Source: Enterobacter genomosp. O
Lineage (GTDB): Bacteria; Pseudomonadota; Gammaproteobacteria; Enterobacterales; Enterobacteriaceae
Assembly: GCF_001022965.1 (NCBI RefSeq)
Contig: NZ_LECZ01000022.1
Coordinates: 62,001-126,000, forward strand
Direction: 5' to 3'
DNA length: 64,000 nucleotides
The translations under genes were made by a program, and so were the position numbers. A model generated the notes under the pieces. It was given only the letters and a program-made list of their open reading frames with translations, did not search any database and had not been told where the DNA came from. Positions 58,153 to 64,000 of this stretch are shown here, in pieces; within the stretch, counting starts at the first letter, position 1, and each line of letters opens with the position of its first letter.

Positions 58153-58503
58153 CTACACTCCCGTCAGGATGGCGTAATCATCCGCCAGGCGCTCGAACGT
58201 GTCGGCGTAACGGATAACCTGGCGCACCTCGTCGGCACCGGCCACAACCGGGTCGGCTTCTGTCGAAACCCCAATCAGCAGGTAATCACCCGCGGCCGCC
58301 AGCGCGAACTCCGTCCAGACGGTGTTCTTCACGACAATTTCAGCGCCGAGGTTGGCTAACTTCTTGCTGAGCCCCCCCTCGTAATCACAGAGGATTTGCT
58401 CAGGTTCGGCATAACCCAGCGGGTCCCCGTATTCGTCATTACCTTCCAGCTTGCGCCAGATGGTCGCCGTGGCGGTGTATGACCAGTTGGCAACACTAGA
58501 CAT
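58153..58503 (-). CDS. Head-closure/connector protein
   Basis: 116 aa (MSSVANWSYTATATIWRKLEGNDEYGDPLGY...). Small beta-rich protein in the head-closure position, two bases before the gp10-like gene. Identified by position and general form only. Confidence 0.7.
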   Translation of the reverse strand: MSSVANWSYTATATIWRKLEGNDEYGDPLGYAEPEQILCDYEGGLSKKLANLGAEIVVKNTVWTEFALAAAGDYLLIGVSTEADPVVAGADEVRQVIRYADTFERLADDYAILTGV

Positions 58504-58513
58504 CGCTACCCCC

Positions 58514-58831
58514 TCAAAGCTCTGGTAGCGGCACCGTCATGCCTGCCATGCTGTGTGTGCAGTCATTCAGATATTGAATCTGCCCATCTGTCACAAATGA
58601 ATGGCAAGTAAACGGCTTGTCTTTCGTGGCGTCGTCAAACTCATCCGGATCATCGCTGGGCGTGAAGCCAGTAACCAAAACGCTTGGAGTCAACGTCGGT
58701 TTATCAACGTTTCCATTCCATCCCCATCGCGGGCCATTGCCAATGCCAACCTGCACCACATGGCGACTACCGCACCCGGGGCACATGAACGATAAACGGT
58801 TATCGCTCGCCTTCTTCACTCGCTCTGTCAT
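58514..58831 (-). CDS. Small cysteine-containing phage protein (DUF6527-like)
   Basis: 105 aa from the ATG at 58831 (MTERVKKASDNRLSFMCPGCGSRHVVQVG); longer readings of this frame upstream overlap another gene and look wrong. CPGC and later CHSFV, NDCTH suggest zinc binding. Common among siphophages between connector genes; function unknown. ATGA overlap with the preceding small gene. Confidence 0.75.
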   Translation of the reverse strand: MTERVKKASDNRLSFMCPGCGSRHVVQVGIGNGPRWGWNGNVDKPTLTPSVLVTGFTPSDDPDEFDDATKDKPFTCHSFVTDGQIQYLNDCTHSMAGMTVPLPEL

Positions 58832-58998
58832 TCTTTCCACCTCAGCACCTTCGCGCCAGTCGCCCGGATACGCGGGCAGTTGATGAACCACTCGCCATCC
58901 GATTTCACGTAGCCAGTAGTCTCCCGCCCGGTGTCGGTCATAACCCATACTCTGGTGAACGAACGCGGTAACCCGTACTTAACTGATTTGTACGTCAT
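58828..58998 (-). CDS. 56-aa phage protein overlooked by length
   Basis: 56 aa (MTYKSVKYGLPRSFTRVWVM ... KVLRWKE) from the ATG at 58998, six bases after GGAG. It ends in ATGA overlapping the next start codon, so it is translationally coupled. Function unknown. Its existence explains the false 39-residue extension of the next gene. Confidence 0.7.
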   Translation of the reverse strand: MTYKSVKYGLPRSFTRVWVMTDTGRETTGYVKSDGEWFINCPRIRATGAKVLRWKE

Positions 58999-59015
58999 CA
59001 CTTACTCCAACAAAA

Positions 59016-59033
59016 AACCCGCCGTAGCGGGTT
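59016..59033 (-). terminator. Terminator-like hairpin after HNH gene 2
   Basis: AACCCGC / GCGGGTT with CGTA loop and U6 on the minus strand, ten bases after the endonuclease stop. Good intrinsic terminator form. Confidence 0.75.
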
Positions 59034-59042
59034 AAATTAGCC

Positions 59043-59534
59043 TTACACGTTCCTAGCAAATTCGCCGTGAAGGGATGATCTCGTATTTCTCAGCCACTCT
59101 TCGACTTCGTGACGCGATTTAGATGAAAAATGATTGCGTACACCTTTAACCTGAACACTGCCTCGCCATGCTGCGTCCGCCTTGTTCCAAGTCAGACCCT
59201 TAACGCCGGTGGTATTTTTAGCGCTGCGTTTTTGGTTTTGAAGATTTTCTGAGACGCTGGCAACTCGTAGATTGCTAATATCATTATTGACCCTAACCCC
59301 GTCAATGTGATCAATCTGCAAGCCATCGGGTATTTCTCCATTGTGGAGTTGCCAAACAATGCGATGAGCGGCTATTTCTTTGCCGTTAAGCTTCGTTCGG
59401 TAATAACCATAGGAACTTATGGACCCTACTGGATCGCCTGCTTTTATTCTTCGACCAACATTTATTTTCCATCTAAGAAATGACGGTGAGGTCGGGTCAT
59501 ATGAAAAATATTCAGATAGAATATGGCTAGCCAT
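59043..59534 (-). CDS. HNH-AP2 homing-type endonuclease 2
   Basis: 163 aa from the ATG at 59534, eight bases after GGAGG. HNH core LQIDHIDGVRVNNDISNLR (72-90) with His57, and an AP2-like segment TTGVKGLTWNKADAAWRGSV (108-127). Clearly diverged from endonuclease 1. It has its own upstream LexA-like box and leader hairpin, and a terminator after it. Confidence 0.88.
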   Translation of the reverse strand: MASHILSEYFSYDPTSPSFLRWKINVGRRIKAGDPVGSISSYGYYRTKLNGKEIAAHRIVWQLHNGEIPDGLQIDHIDGVRVNNDISNLRVASVSENLQNQKRSAKNTTGVKGLTWNKADAAWRGSVQVKGVRNHFSSKSRHEVEEWLRNTRSSLHGEFARNV

Positions 59535-59566
59535 GCTCGTTACCTCCATAACGACGATGTGGTTAG

Positions 59567-59597
59567 AGCCGAATCCATGTTAGCGCATGATTCGGCT
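59567..59597 (-). other. Leader hairpin of HNH gene 2
   Basis: AGCCGAATC / GATTCGGCT, a perfect 9-bp stem with a 13-base loop, between the LexA-like box and the start codon. Not followed by a U-run on the minus strand, so it is not a terminator for that strand; it could affect stability or translation. Confidence 0.5.
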
Positions 59598-59613
59598 TGT
59601 TTATTTTACCACC

Positions 59614-59633
59614 AACTGTTTATTCAAACAGTA
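59614..59633 (-). promoter_or_regulatory. LexA-box candidate before HNH gene 2
   Basis: AACTGTTTATTCAAACAGTA has CTG-N10-CAG and 15 of 20 matches to the consensus. It lies 80 bases upstream of the endonuclease start and within 12 bases after the end of the preceding gene. No -10/-35 pair was fixed. Confidence 0.5.
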
Positions 59634-59643
59634 TTAATCGTCG

Positions 59644-60042
59644 TTATTTTTGGCAAAAACAGCCGCCCTTCCCGATCCAGATACCAGCAAAAGCGGGTGT
59701 TGCTGTCGGGTCGGCAGGAATCAGTGAGGTAGCGCAGCCATACTTATCCAGACCGCGTAGAAGATTTAACGAGCCCTTCCAGCGGTCGGTGAACGACTGG
59801 TAGCGGAATGATTCTGACGCCCCACTCGGGGCGGTGTGGCTGGAGATGTACTTATCCCCCTGTCCGAGCCCCATAAGCGCCAGCAGATAGAGCTGAATCA
59901 ACAGCGCGGTCGATGCCTGATAATGCGCATCGAGACACTCCTGAATGCTGTTGGCCTGGTCGACGAGAGCCTGAAGAACAAAATCGGGAATGGTAATTCC
60001 CTGGCTCTCCAGATACTCCTTCGCCTGTTCGAGAGTTACCAT
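59644..60042 (-). CDS. DUF7370-like head-tail connector protein
   Basis: 132 aa (MVTLEQAKEYLESQGITIPDFVLQALVDQ...). Helical N-terminus and a C-terminal cysteine-rich end (GGCFCQK). The place and size fit the first head-tail adaptor after the capsid genes. Family name is from pattern memory. Confidence 0.7.
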   Translation of the reverse strand: MVTLEQAKEYLESQGITIPDFVLQALVDQANSIQECLDAHYQASTALLIQLYLLALMGLGQGDKYISSHTAPSGASESFRYQSFTDRWKGSLNLLRGLDKYGCATSLIPADPTATPAFAGIWIGKGGCFCQK

Positions 60043-60060
60043 TATCGACTCCGTGAAATA

Positions 60061-60098
60061 CCCCGCCGGAGCGGGGCATAAAAAAACCGCCTTAGCGG
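60061..60098 (-). terminator. Double hairpin between capsid and connector genes
   Basis: Minus strand: CCGC/GCGG stem plus U6 (60081-60098), then CCCCGC/GCGGGG (60061-60076). Terminator-like signals within the late operon. Confidence 0.5.
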
Positions 60099-60104
60099 CG
60101 GCTG

Positions 60105-60398
60105 TTATTCAGCAGGGAAAAGCTTTTCGAGTTCGCCATCCGGCAACAGCTCACTGAGCTTTTCAGCGCCCAGGGTGCCTTTGAACTCAATGCCCAGCTC
60201 AGTAAGGCGGTCCTGAATAATCTCTTTGCGAGATTTTTCACCGGTACCGGCACCAGGTGTCGACGGGGTAAGCTCACCACCAGCCTCACCATTCATGAGA
60301 CGGACGTTAGACTTCAGCGCCGGGTGCAGTTCTTTCAACTCCACCACCTGCCCTACCTTCACGCCGAACCACGCGCGCACAACTTCGTATTTAGCCAT
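60105..60398 (-). CDS. Small capsid-adjacent protein with HeH/LEM-like C-terminus
   Basis: 97 aa. N-terminal SH3-like part (KYEVVRAWFGVKVGQVVELKELHP), Gly/Thr-rich linker, and a C-terminal helix-extended-helix-like segment (SRKEIIQDRLTELGIEFKGTLGAEKL). The role is unknown; often between major capsid and connector genes. Confidence 0.72.
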   Translation of the reverse strand: MAKYEVVRAWFGVKVGQVVELKELHPALKSNVRLMNGEAGGELTPSTPGAGTGEKSRKEIIQDRLTELGIEFKGTLGAEKLSELLPDGELEKLFPAE

Positions 60399-60407
60399 GC
60401 TGTTTCC

Positions 60408-61484
60408 TTACGCCAGGTTAGCGCCGTAGACAACGCCAGACAGGCCCTGATCGTCTGCGGTGATTTGCAGGCCTTCAGCAGACATGATCTGGAAGTTGTA
60501 GTTAACGTTAGGCAGTGGACGCGGCAGAGGAACAACGCCTACAGCCATACCCACCAGTGGAGAGATCACGTCACGGCGACGAACGTACGCGATGAACTCG
60601 TTACCGGTCAGCGCGAAGCTCATGCGGATTTCTTTCACCGGTGCGAACGGCAGCACCGCCTGCAGCACAGTTCCGCTTACAACGCCGTTGACCACGTACG
60701 GCTGCGCCAGGTTTGCCCAGATTTCCGGAGAAACCCACATCACATCGTATGCGGCGACTTTGTTAGTGCGTGCGGTGGTGCCGAATGCACCTTTACCGAA
60801 GAACGCAAAGATCGCGGTCATGTCAGCGGTGGTCAGGTCGATATTCGCACCACCAGCACCAGATCCGAGGTTAATCTTCTTGGTGTTGCGGTGGTTCTTG
60901 ATACCCTGCGCCGGGTAGGACTGAACCTGAATTTTTGAATCACCATTCAGGTAGTAGTTAACGCGCTTCTGGTTGAACTTGCGCATCTTCGCCATCTGCG
61001 AGTCCAACACCAGATCAATGCCCACAGAGTTCAGGCCAGCAGCATGACGCCAGTTAACACCGTAACCTGCAGTGAACACCGGAATCGGGTCACCGTCGCT
61101 CGCATAGTCAGTGTGATCGAAGGAGAATGGTGCCTGACCATCGATGCTTACTGACACGTCATCGGCGATGTCGCCAACCACGTTATACAGCTTGGCGGTT
61201 TTACCGACCGGCAGCACGGTCTGAACGCCGATCAGGTCGTTTACGATTTCCATACCGACTTCCTGATCGCGCAACTGCAGCACCTGGTTGTCGATCTCAG
61301 CCCAGAAATCACGGGAGAAACCGCCAACGGCGTTACAGGCCATCATGTCAGGCGTCATGATTGCGCGGTTAGCTGCAATGATGGAATCGTTCTGCAGGTT
61401 CCACATATAGCGGTTTGCCCACAGTTCGCTCCAGTGCCCGCCGAGGCGGGAGTTAGTCGCCAGCGTCTCTTTAGAGAAGTACAT
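60408..61484 (-). CDS. Major capsid protein
   Basis: 358 aa (MYFSKETLATNSRLGGHWSELWANRYMWNLQ ... GVVYGANLA). Position after the decoration protein and between scaffold and connector genes, with the C-terminal SAEGLQITADDQGL region, fits an HK97-fold capsid (DUF6260-like). Predicted most abundant virion protein. Confidence 0.88.
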   Translation of the reverse strand: MYFSKETLATNSRLGGHWSELWANRYMWNLQNDSIIAANRAIMTPDMMACNAVGGFSRDFWAEIDNQVLQLRDQEVGMEIVNDLIGVQTVLPVGKTAKLYNVVGDIADDVSVSIDGQAPFSFDHTDYASDGDPIPVFTAGYGVNWRHAAGLNSVGIDLVLDSQMAKMRKFNQKRVNYYLNGDSKIQVQSYPAQGIKNHRNTKKINLGSGAGGANIDLTTADMTAIFAFFGKGAFGTTARTNKVAAYDVMWVSPEIWANLAQPYVVNGVVSGTVLQAVLPFAPVKEIRMSFALTGNEFIAYVRRRDVISPLVGMAVGVVPLPRPLPNVNYNFQIMSAEGLQITADDQGLSGVVYGANLA

Positions 61485-61501
61485 ATGTGTTTGTCCTTTT
61501 G

Positions 61502-61951
61502 TTACGCGCCAGCTGCGGCGACAGTGCCAACGCGCATGCGCACGCGAATGAAGTCGGTGGTGCTGGCTGCGATGGTATATTCATCCTGGCTGTAGCCGAT
61601 CACTGAATCAGTGTCGGAGGTTGCAAGGGTGAACTGACCAGCAGTGCCCAGCTTGATCGGACTGTCTTTCTTATACGCGCCAGGCAGGCAACGTATTGCC
61701 AGTTCACGACCTTCTTCGACGTAATTGCCGACAGCCGAATCACCGGCAGGGATTTCTTCGGTGATCGTCAGGCCCTGGTGGTAACCAACATCGATGATGT
61801 ACAGGCGGCCAGTTAGCGCAGTGGCCTGAGCAAATTTATCGGATGAGTTGATGGTTGCGGCAGTGCCCGGAAGCAGCGCTGCAGCCGTGGTGCGGGTTTC
61901 GGTCTTGTACAGAGACTGACCGTCGATATTAACGCGACGATAACGAGGCAT
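61502..61951 (-). CDS. Head decoration protein
   Basis: 149 aa, beta-rich and Ala/Thr/Gly-rich (TRTTAAALLPGTAATINSSDKFAQA), lambda D-like position directly before the capsid gene. No enzyme motif. Confidence 0.75.
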   Translation of the reverse strand: MPRYRRVNIDGQSLYKTETRTTAAALLPGTAATINSSDKFAQATALTGRLYIIDVGYHQGLTITEEIPAGDSAVGNYVEEGRELAIRCLPGAYKKDSPIKLGTAGQFTLATSDTDSVIGYSQDEYTIAASTTDFIRVRMRVGTVAAAGA

Positions 61952-61963
61952 TATTCCGGCTCC

Positions 61964-62308
61964 TTATTTGAAGTATTCGGCAGCAGAAGGCGCGCCGGTT
62001 TCTTTGTGCTGCTGTGCATTGTTGGTACCCAGCGGAGCAGCTTCGCCCAGTGACTTGAACATCGCGTCCAGAGGCTCTCCTGACAAAGCGTTAGCGACGA
62101 TTTCGCCATGGACCTTAGCTACCGCCTCACGCTTGGCTTTCTCTTCAGCGCGCGAATTAGCGGTCAGGGTGTCTGCGAGTTGCTTCTGATTGGCCTGTAG
62201 CGCATCAACCTTTTCCGCGAGAGGCTTAATAGCCGCTTCAGTATTGGTCGCAACAGCCTGGCCGATCATGCTGCCGATTTGTTCCAGTTCTTCTTTGGTT
62301 AAAGGCAT
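61964..62308 (-). CDS. Nested scaffold protein from an internal start
   Basis: 114-aa in-frame product from ATG 62308 (Met308 of the longer protein), preceded at five bases by GGAGGG, a stronger ribosome site than that of the full gene. Highly charged, coiled-coil-like, with a small C-terminal region: the form of a phage scaffold. The arrangement equals lambda C/Nu3, where the scaffold is translated from within the protease gene. Separate synthesis is predicted, not shown. Confidence 0.65.
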   Translation of the reverse strand: MPLTKEELEQIGSMIGQAVATNTEAAIKPLAEKVDALQANQKQLADTLTANSRAEEKAKREAVAKVHGEIVANALSGEPLDAMFKSLGEAAPLGTNNAQQHKETGAPSAAEYFK

Positions 62309-63229
62309 GTCGCCCTCCGTTTTGTGGTTTGGTGCAGGCTGTTCCTGCGGTGTGAATAGAGCTTTCAATTTGTTTGCTACGACGGCCACCCACGACTCCT
62401 GGCGCGCTACTACGGTGCCGGTATCGTCGATAGTGATCTTTCCGCCATCAGCGGAATAACCGTAAATCTGCGCATCTCCGCCATTTCGCACGATAACCAC
62501 CTGCGAGTCTGTAAAGTCAGCGACCCAGGCGTATTCATCCGCGCCAGCCGCAAACTTCGCTTTCGCAGCCCGATCGAGACGCTGCTCGCGCTCCCGGTAG
62601 GATTCACCCACCAGCGCGCCGGAGTTCGCCTTAAGCGGCTGAGCCAGATCAGCGTTAACCATCAGGCCAACGCCCTGCTCAGGTGTTGCAGCTCCGACTT
62701 CGTGCAGAAGGATTGCGTCGTGGTCCATGCTGTAGATCTTGGCTACCCAGTCAGCGCCGGTGGCGCGTTGCTGCTCGTTTGGTTCAAGCTGGTCGAGGAA
62801 AGCGGCGACGCTGGTATGAATCGGCGGAACGTCTTCGCCGCGCTCAATGGCAGCGGCACGCTCAAGCAACTCCTTTCCGCCTTCCGACTCGCTGGCGCGG
62901 GCCACATCAACCCACTTTTCGAGGTAGATGCGATTGCCTGATTTCTTAACGTTTCGGTTCCACGCGCCAATATGGCCAGTATTGATACCCTCCGGGGAGA
63001 ATGCAGACACGAACTGGCCGTTAACCTGAGGATGCCCAAGCGGCGCCAGCGTGCCCTCCAGCCCCTGATAGTGGGCGTCTATTTCTTCCGCTGTGTACAG
63101 GCCGCCATTCATGACGACGTTCGCCGGCAGCGTGTAACTCGGCAGCACCAGGTGCTCACGCCCGTTGTACATTTCTCGCCGGATTGACTGGCTGTTCACC
63201 TTCGTGGTGATGTTGACCTGCATAGGCAT
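61964..63229 (-). CDS. Capsid maturation/scaffold fusion (DUF2213-like)
   Basis: 421 aa from the ATG at 63229, eight bases after GGAG. N-terminal domain (RREMYNGREHLVLPSYTL) with candidate protease residues His66 (PLGHPQ) and Ser140 (IHTSVAAF), followed by a middle beta region and, from 308, a charged helical scaffold segment (EELEQIGSMIGQAV ... KREAVAKVHGEI). An internal start with its own ribosome site is at 62308. Protease activity is inferred from gene order and motifs. Confidence 0.78.
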   Translation of the reverse strand: MPMQVNITTKVNSQSIRREMYNGREHLVLPSYTLPANVVMNGGLYTAEEIDAHYQGLEGTLAPLGHPQVNGQFVSAFSPEGINTGHIGAWNRNVKKSGNRIYLEKWVDVARASESEGGKELLERAAAIERGEDVPPIHTSVAAFLDQLEPNEQQRATGADWVAKIYSMDHDAILLHEVGAATPEQGVGLMVNADLAQPLKANSGALVGESYREREQRLDRAAKAKFAAGADEYAWVADFTDSQVVIVRNGGDAQIYGYSADGGKITIDDTGTVVARQESWVAVVANKLKALFTPQEQPAPNHKTEGDMPLTKEELEQIGSMIGQAVATNTEAAIKPLAEKVDALQANQKQLADTLTANSRAEEKAKREAVAKVHGEIVANALSGEPLDAMFKSLGEAAPLGTNNAQQHKETGAPSAAEYFK

Positions 63230-63231
63230 AG

Positions 63232-63999
63232 TTATTTCTCCGCCCAGGCGTAACCGCGCGCCTGCATCGATTTATATTCCTGTTTGAGTTTCGTGATGGT
63301 GTCCGGGTATTCCGGGTTCCCATCCGCATCCACCAGCACCGACTGCTGGCTGCATTTGCAGTTGATGGAGTTGCCATCTTTGCTGTACCAGTCACGAACC
63401 TCTTCATTGGTGTAAAGGTGCGCGTGACGCACAGCGTGCGTATGCCGGGTTGTCGGCGACAGCGCTGAGATGTGAACCAGAAGCGTTTTCAGGCCGAAGA
63501 GGTCATTCGCCTCCTGGTCTTCATCCCACTTTGCCCGGCGTAGCGCGGTAGTCACTTCAGTGCGTGCTATCCGGTTCGCCCGGCGCTTCTCGATGCCGGT
63601 CTGGTCTGTCAGGTTGCGGCCAATGTCCAGCGGATTGAGACCTCGGCCCACGCCATCAGTCAGCACACGCGCCATGTCGCGCTTAACGTCAGCCGTCAGC
63701 CCCTTCATTTCCTCAAATACACGCGCATGTACCAGCGCCATACGTTGCTGATATGGGTCGCTTGCGAGGATGGACGCTAACGACTCACGACCAGAGGCGT
63801 ATACCGGAGACTGCTGGCTGAGGTTGTAGAACGACTGCCCGGTCCCTTTCTCCGAAGCCAGATCGATGTACTCGTAAAACCACAGGTCGTAATCGCCACC
63901 TTCAAGCAGCACCTGATCAACCAGGTAACTGGCATCGTTCAGGATGATGGAGAGAAGCGTTGGGTTTAGCTGGTATTCGTATCTGGCGTTTACTGCGAG
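63232..63999 (-). CDS. Minor head protein, SPP1 gp7/Mu F-like (5' end outside window)
   Basis: The frame is open to the right edge, so the gene starts beyond 64,000; 255 codons are visible. The gp7 domain is clear in NRIARTEVTTALRRAKWDEDQEANDLF and THAVRHAHLYTNEEVRDWY, ending in the INCKCSQQ cysteine motif. Portal-associated head morphogenesis protein. Two bases separate it from the maturation gene. Confidence 0.85.
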   Translation of the reverse strand, partial: LAVNARYEYQLNPTLLSIILNDASYLVDQVLLEGGDYDLWFYEYIDLASEKGTGQSFYNLSQQSPVYASGRESLASILASDPYQQRMALVHARVFEEMKGLTADVKRDMARVLTDGVGRGLNPLDIGRNLTDQTGIEKRRANRIARTEVTTALRRAKWDEDQEANDLFGLKTLLVHISALSPTTRHTHAVRHAHLYTNEEVRDWYSKDGNSINCKCSQQSVLVDADGNPEYPDTITKLKQEYKSMQARGYAWAEK

Positions 64000-64000
64000 G

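Larger units (their letters stand above)
42733..64000. mobile_element. Siphovirus-type prophage, left (tail) end; right end outside window
   Basis: Continuous phage genes from the junction in sdsR to the window edge. Structural genes all run leftwards in the order head, connector, tail, spike; lysogenic-conversion genes lie near the attachment site. No integrase, repressor, lysis, terminase or portal gene is visible, so these must be beyond 64,000. No host gene interrupts the block. Long-tailed non-contractile type is inferred from the HK97-gp10-like, tail-terminator, tape-measure and tip-J genes and the absence of sheath or baseplate genes. Confidence 0.93.

Overview
The window looks like the chromosome of an enterobacterium close to Enterobacter, Lelliottia or Leclercia. 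Bases 1 to about 42,700 follow the Escherichia coli gene order from dsbB to pphA. Departures fit the Enterobacter/Salmonella side of the family: a second FtsI-like transpeptidase between rlmA and cspC, a metallo-beta-lactamase-fold gene after yebO, and a VirK/YbjX-family gene after pphA. Names here rest on recognising near-identical proteins and conserved order; no search was run.

Chromosomal part. dsbB (3' end), ycgN, ycgM, ycgL, the minCDE division-site operon, rnd, fadD, yeaY, tsaB, yoaA, yoaB, yoaH, pabB, nudL, sdaA, pdeD, yoaE, the mannose phosphotransferase operon manXYZ, yobD, mntP, rlmA, the PBP3-like gene, cspC-yobF, an MBL-fold gene, yebO, mgrB, yobH, kdgR, yebQ, htpX, prc, proQ, msrC, letA-letB, rsmF, yebV, pphA and a VirK/YbjX-like gene. 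Readable control sites include a FadR site at fadD, two MntR boxes plus a yybP-ykoY manganese riboswitch at mntP, PhoP-type boxes at mgrB and the VirK/YbjX gene, a CRP/Mlc-like region at manX and a LexA-like box at yoaA.

Prophage part. From 42,733 to the right edge the sequence is a siphovirus-type prophage, entered from its tail end. The left junction lies in the sRNA gene sdsR (ryeB): only the last 25 bases of SdsR remain, next to foreign DNA. From left to right: a SRAP-domain gene, a two-gene unit under a near-consensus LexA box that encodes a UmuD-like protein without the catalytic serine, an O-acyltransferase gene, the tailspike, tail tip, tape measure and tail tube genes, connector genes, major capsid protein, decoration protein, a head-maturation gene with a nested scaffold start, and a minor head protein cut by the window end. 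Two HNH-AP2 endonuclease genes interrupt the late operon; one has its own LexA-like box. The integrase, lysis and immunity genes and the other attachment site must lie beyond 64,000.

The freshest material is in the prophage: the SOS-linked accessory genes, the nested scaffold start and the sRNA attachment site. The chromosome is mostly conventional.
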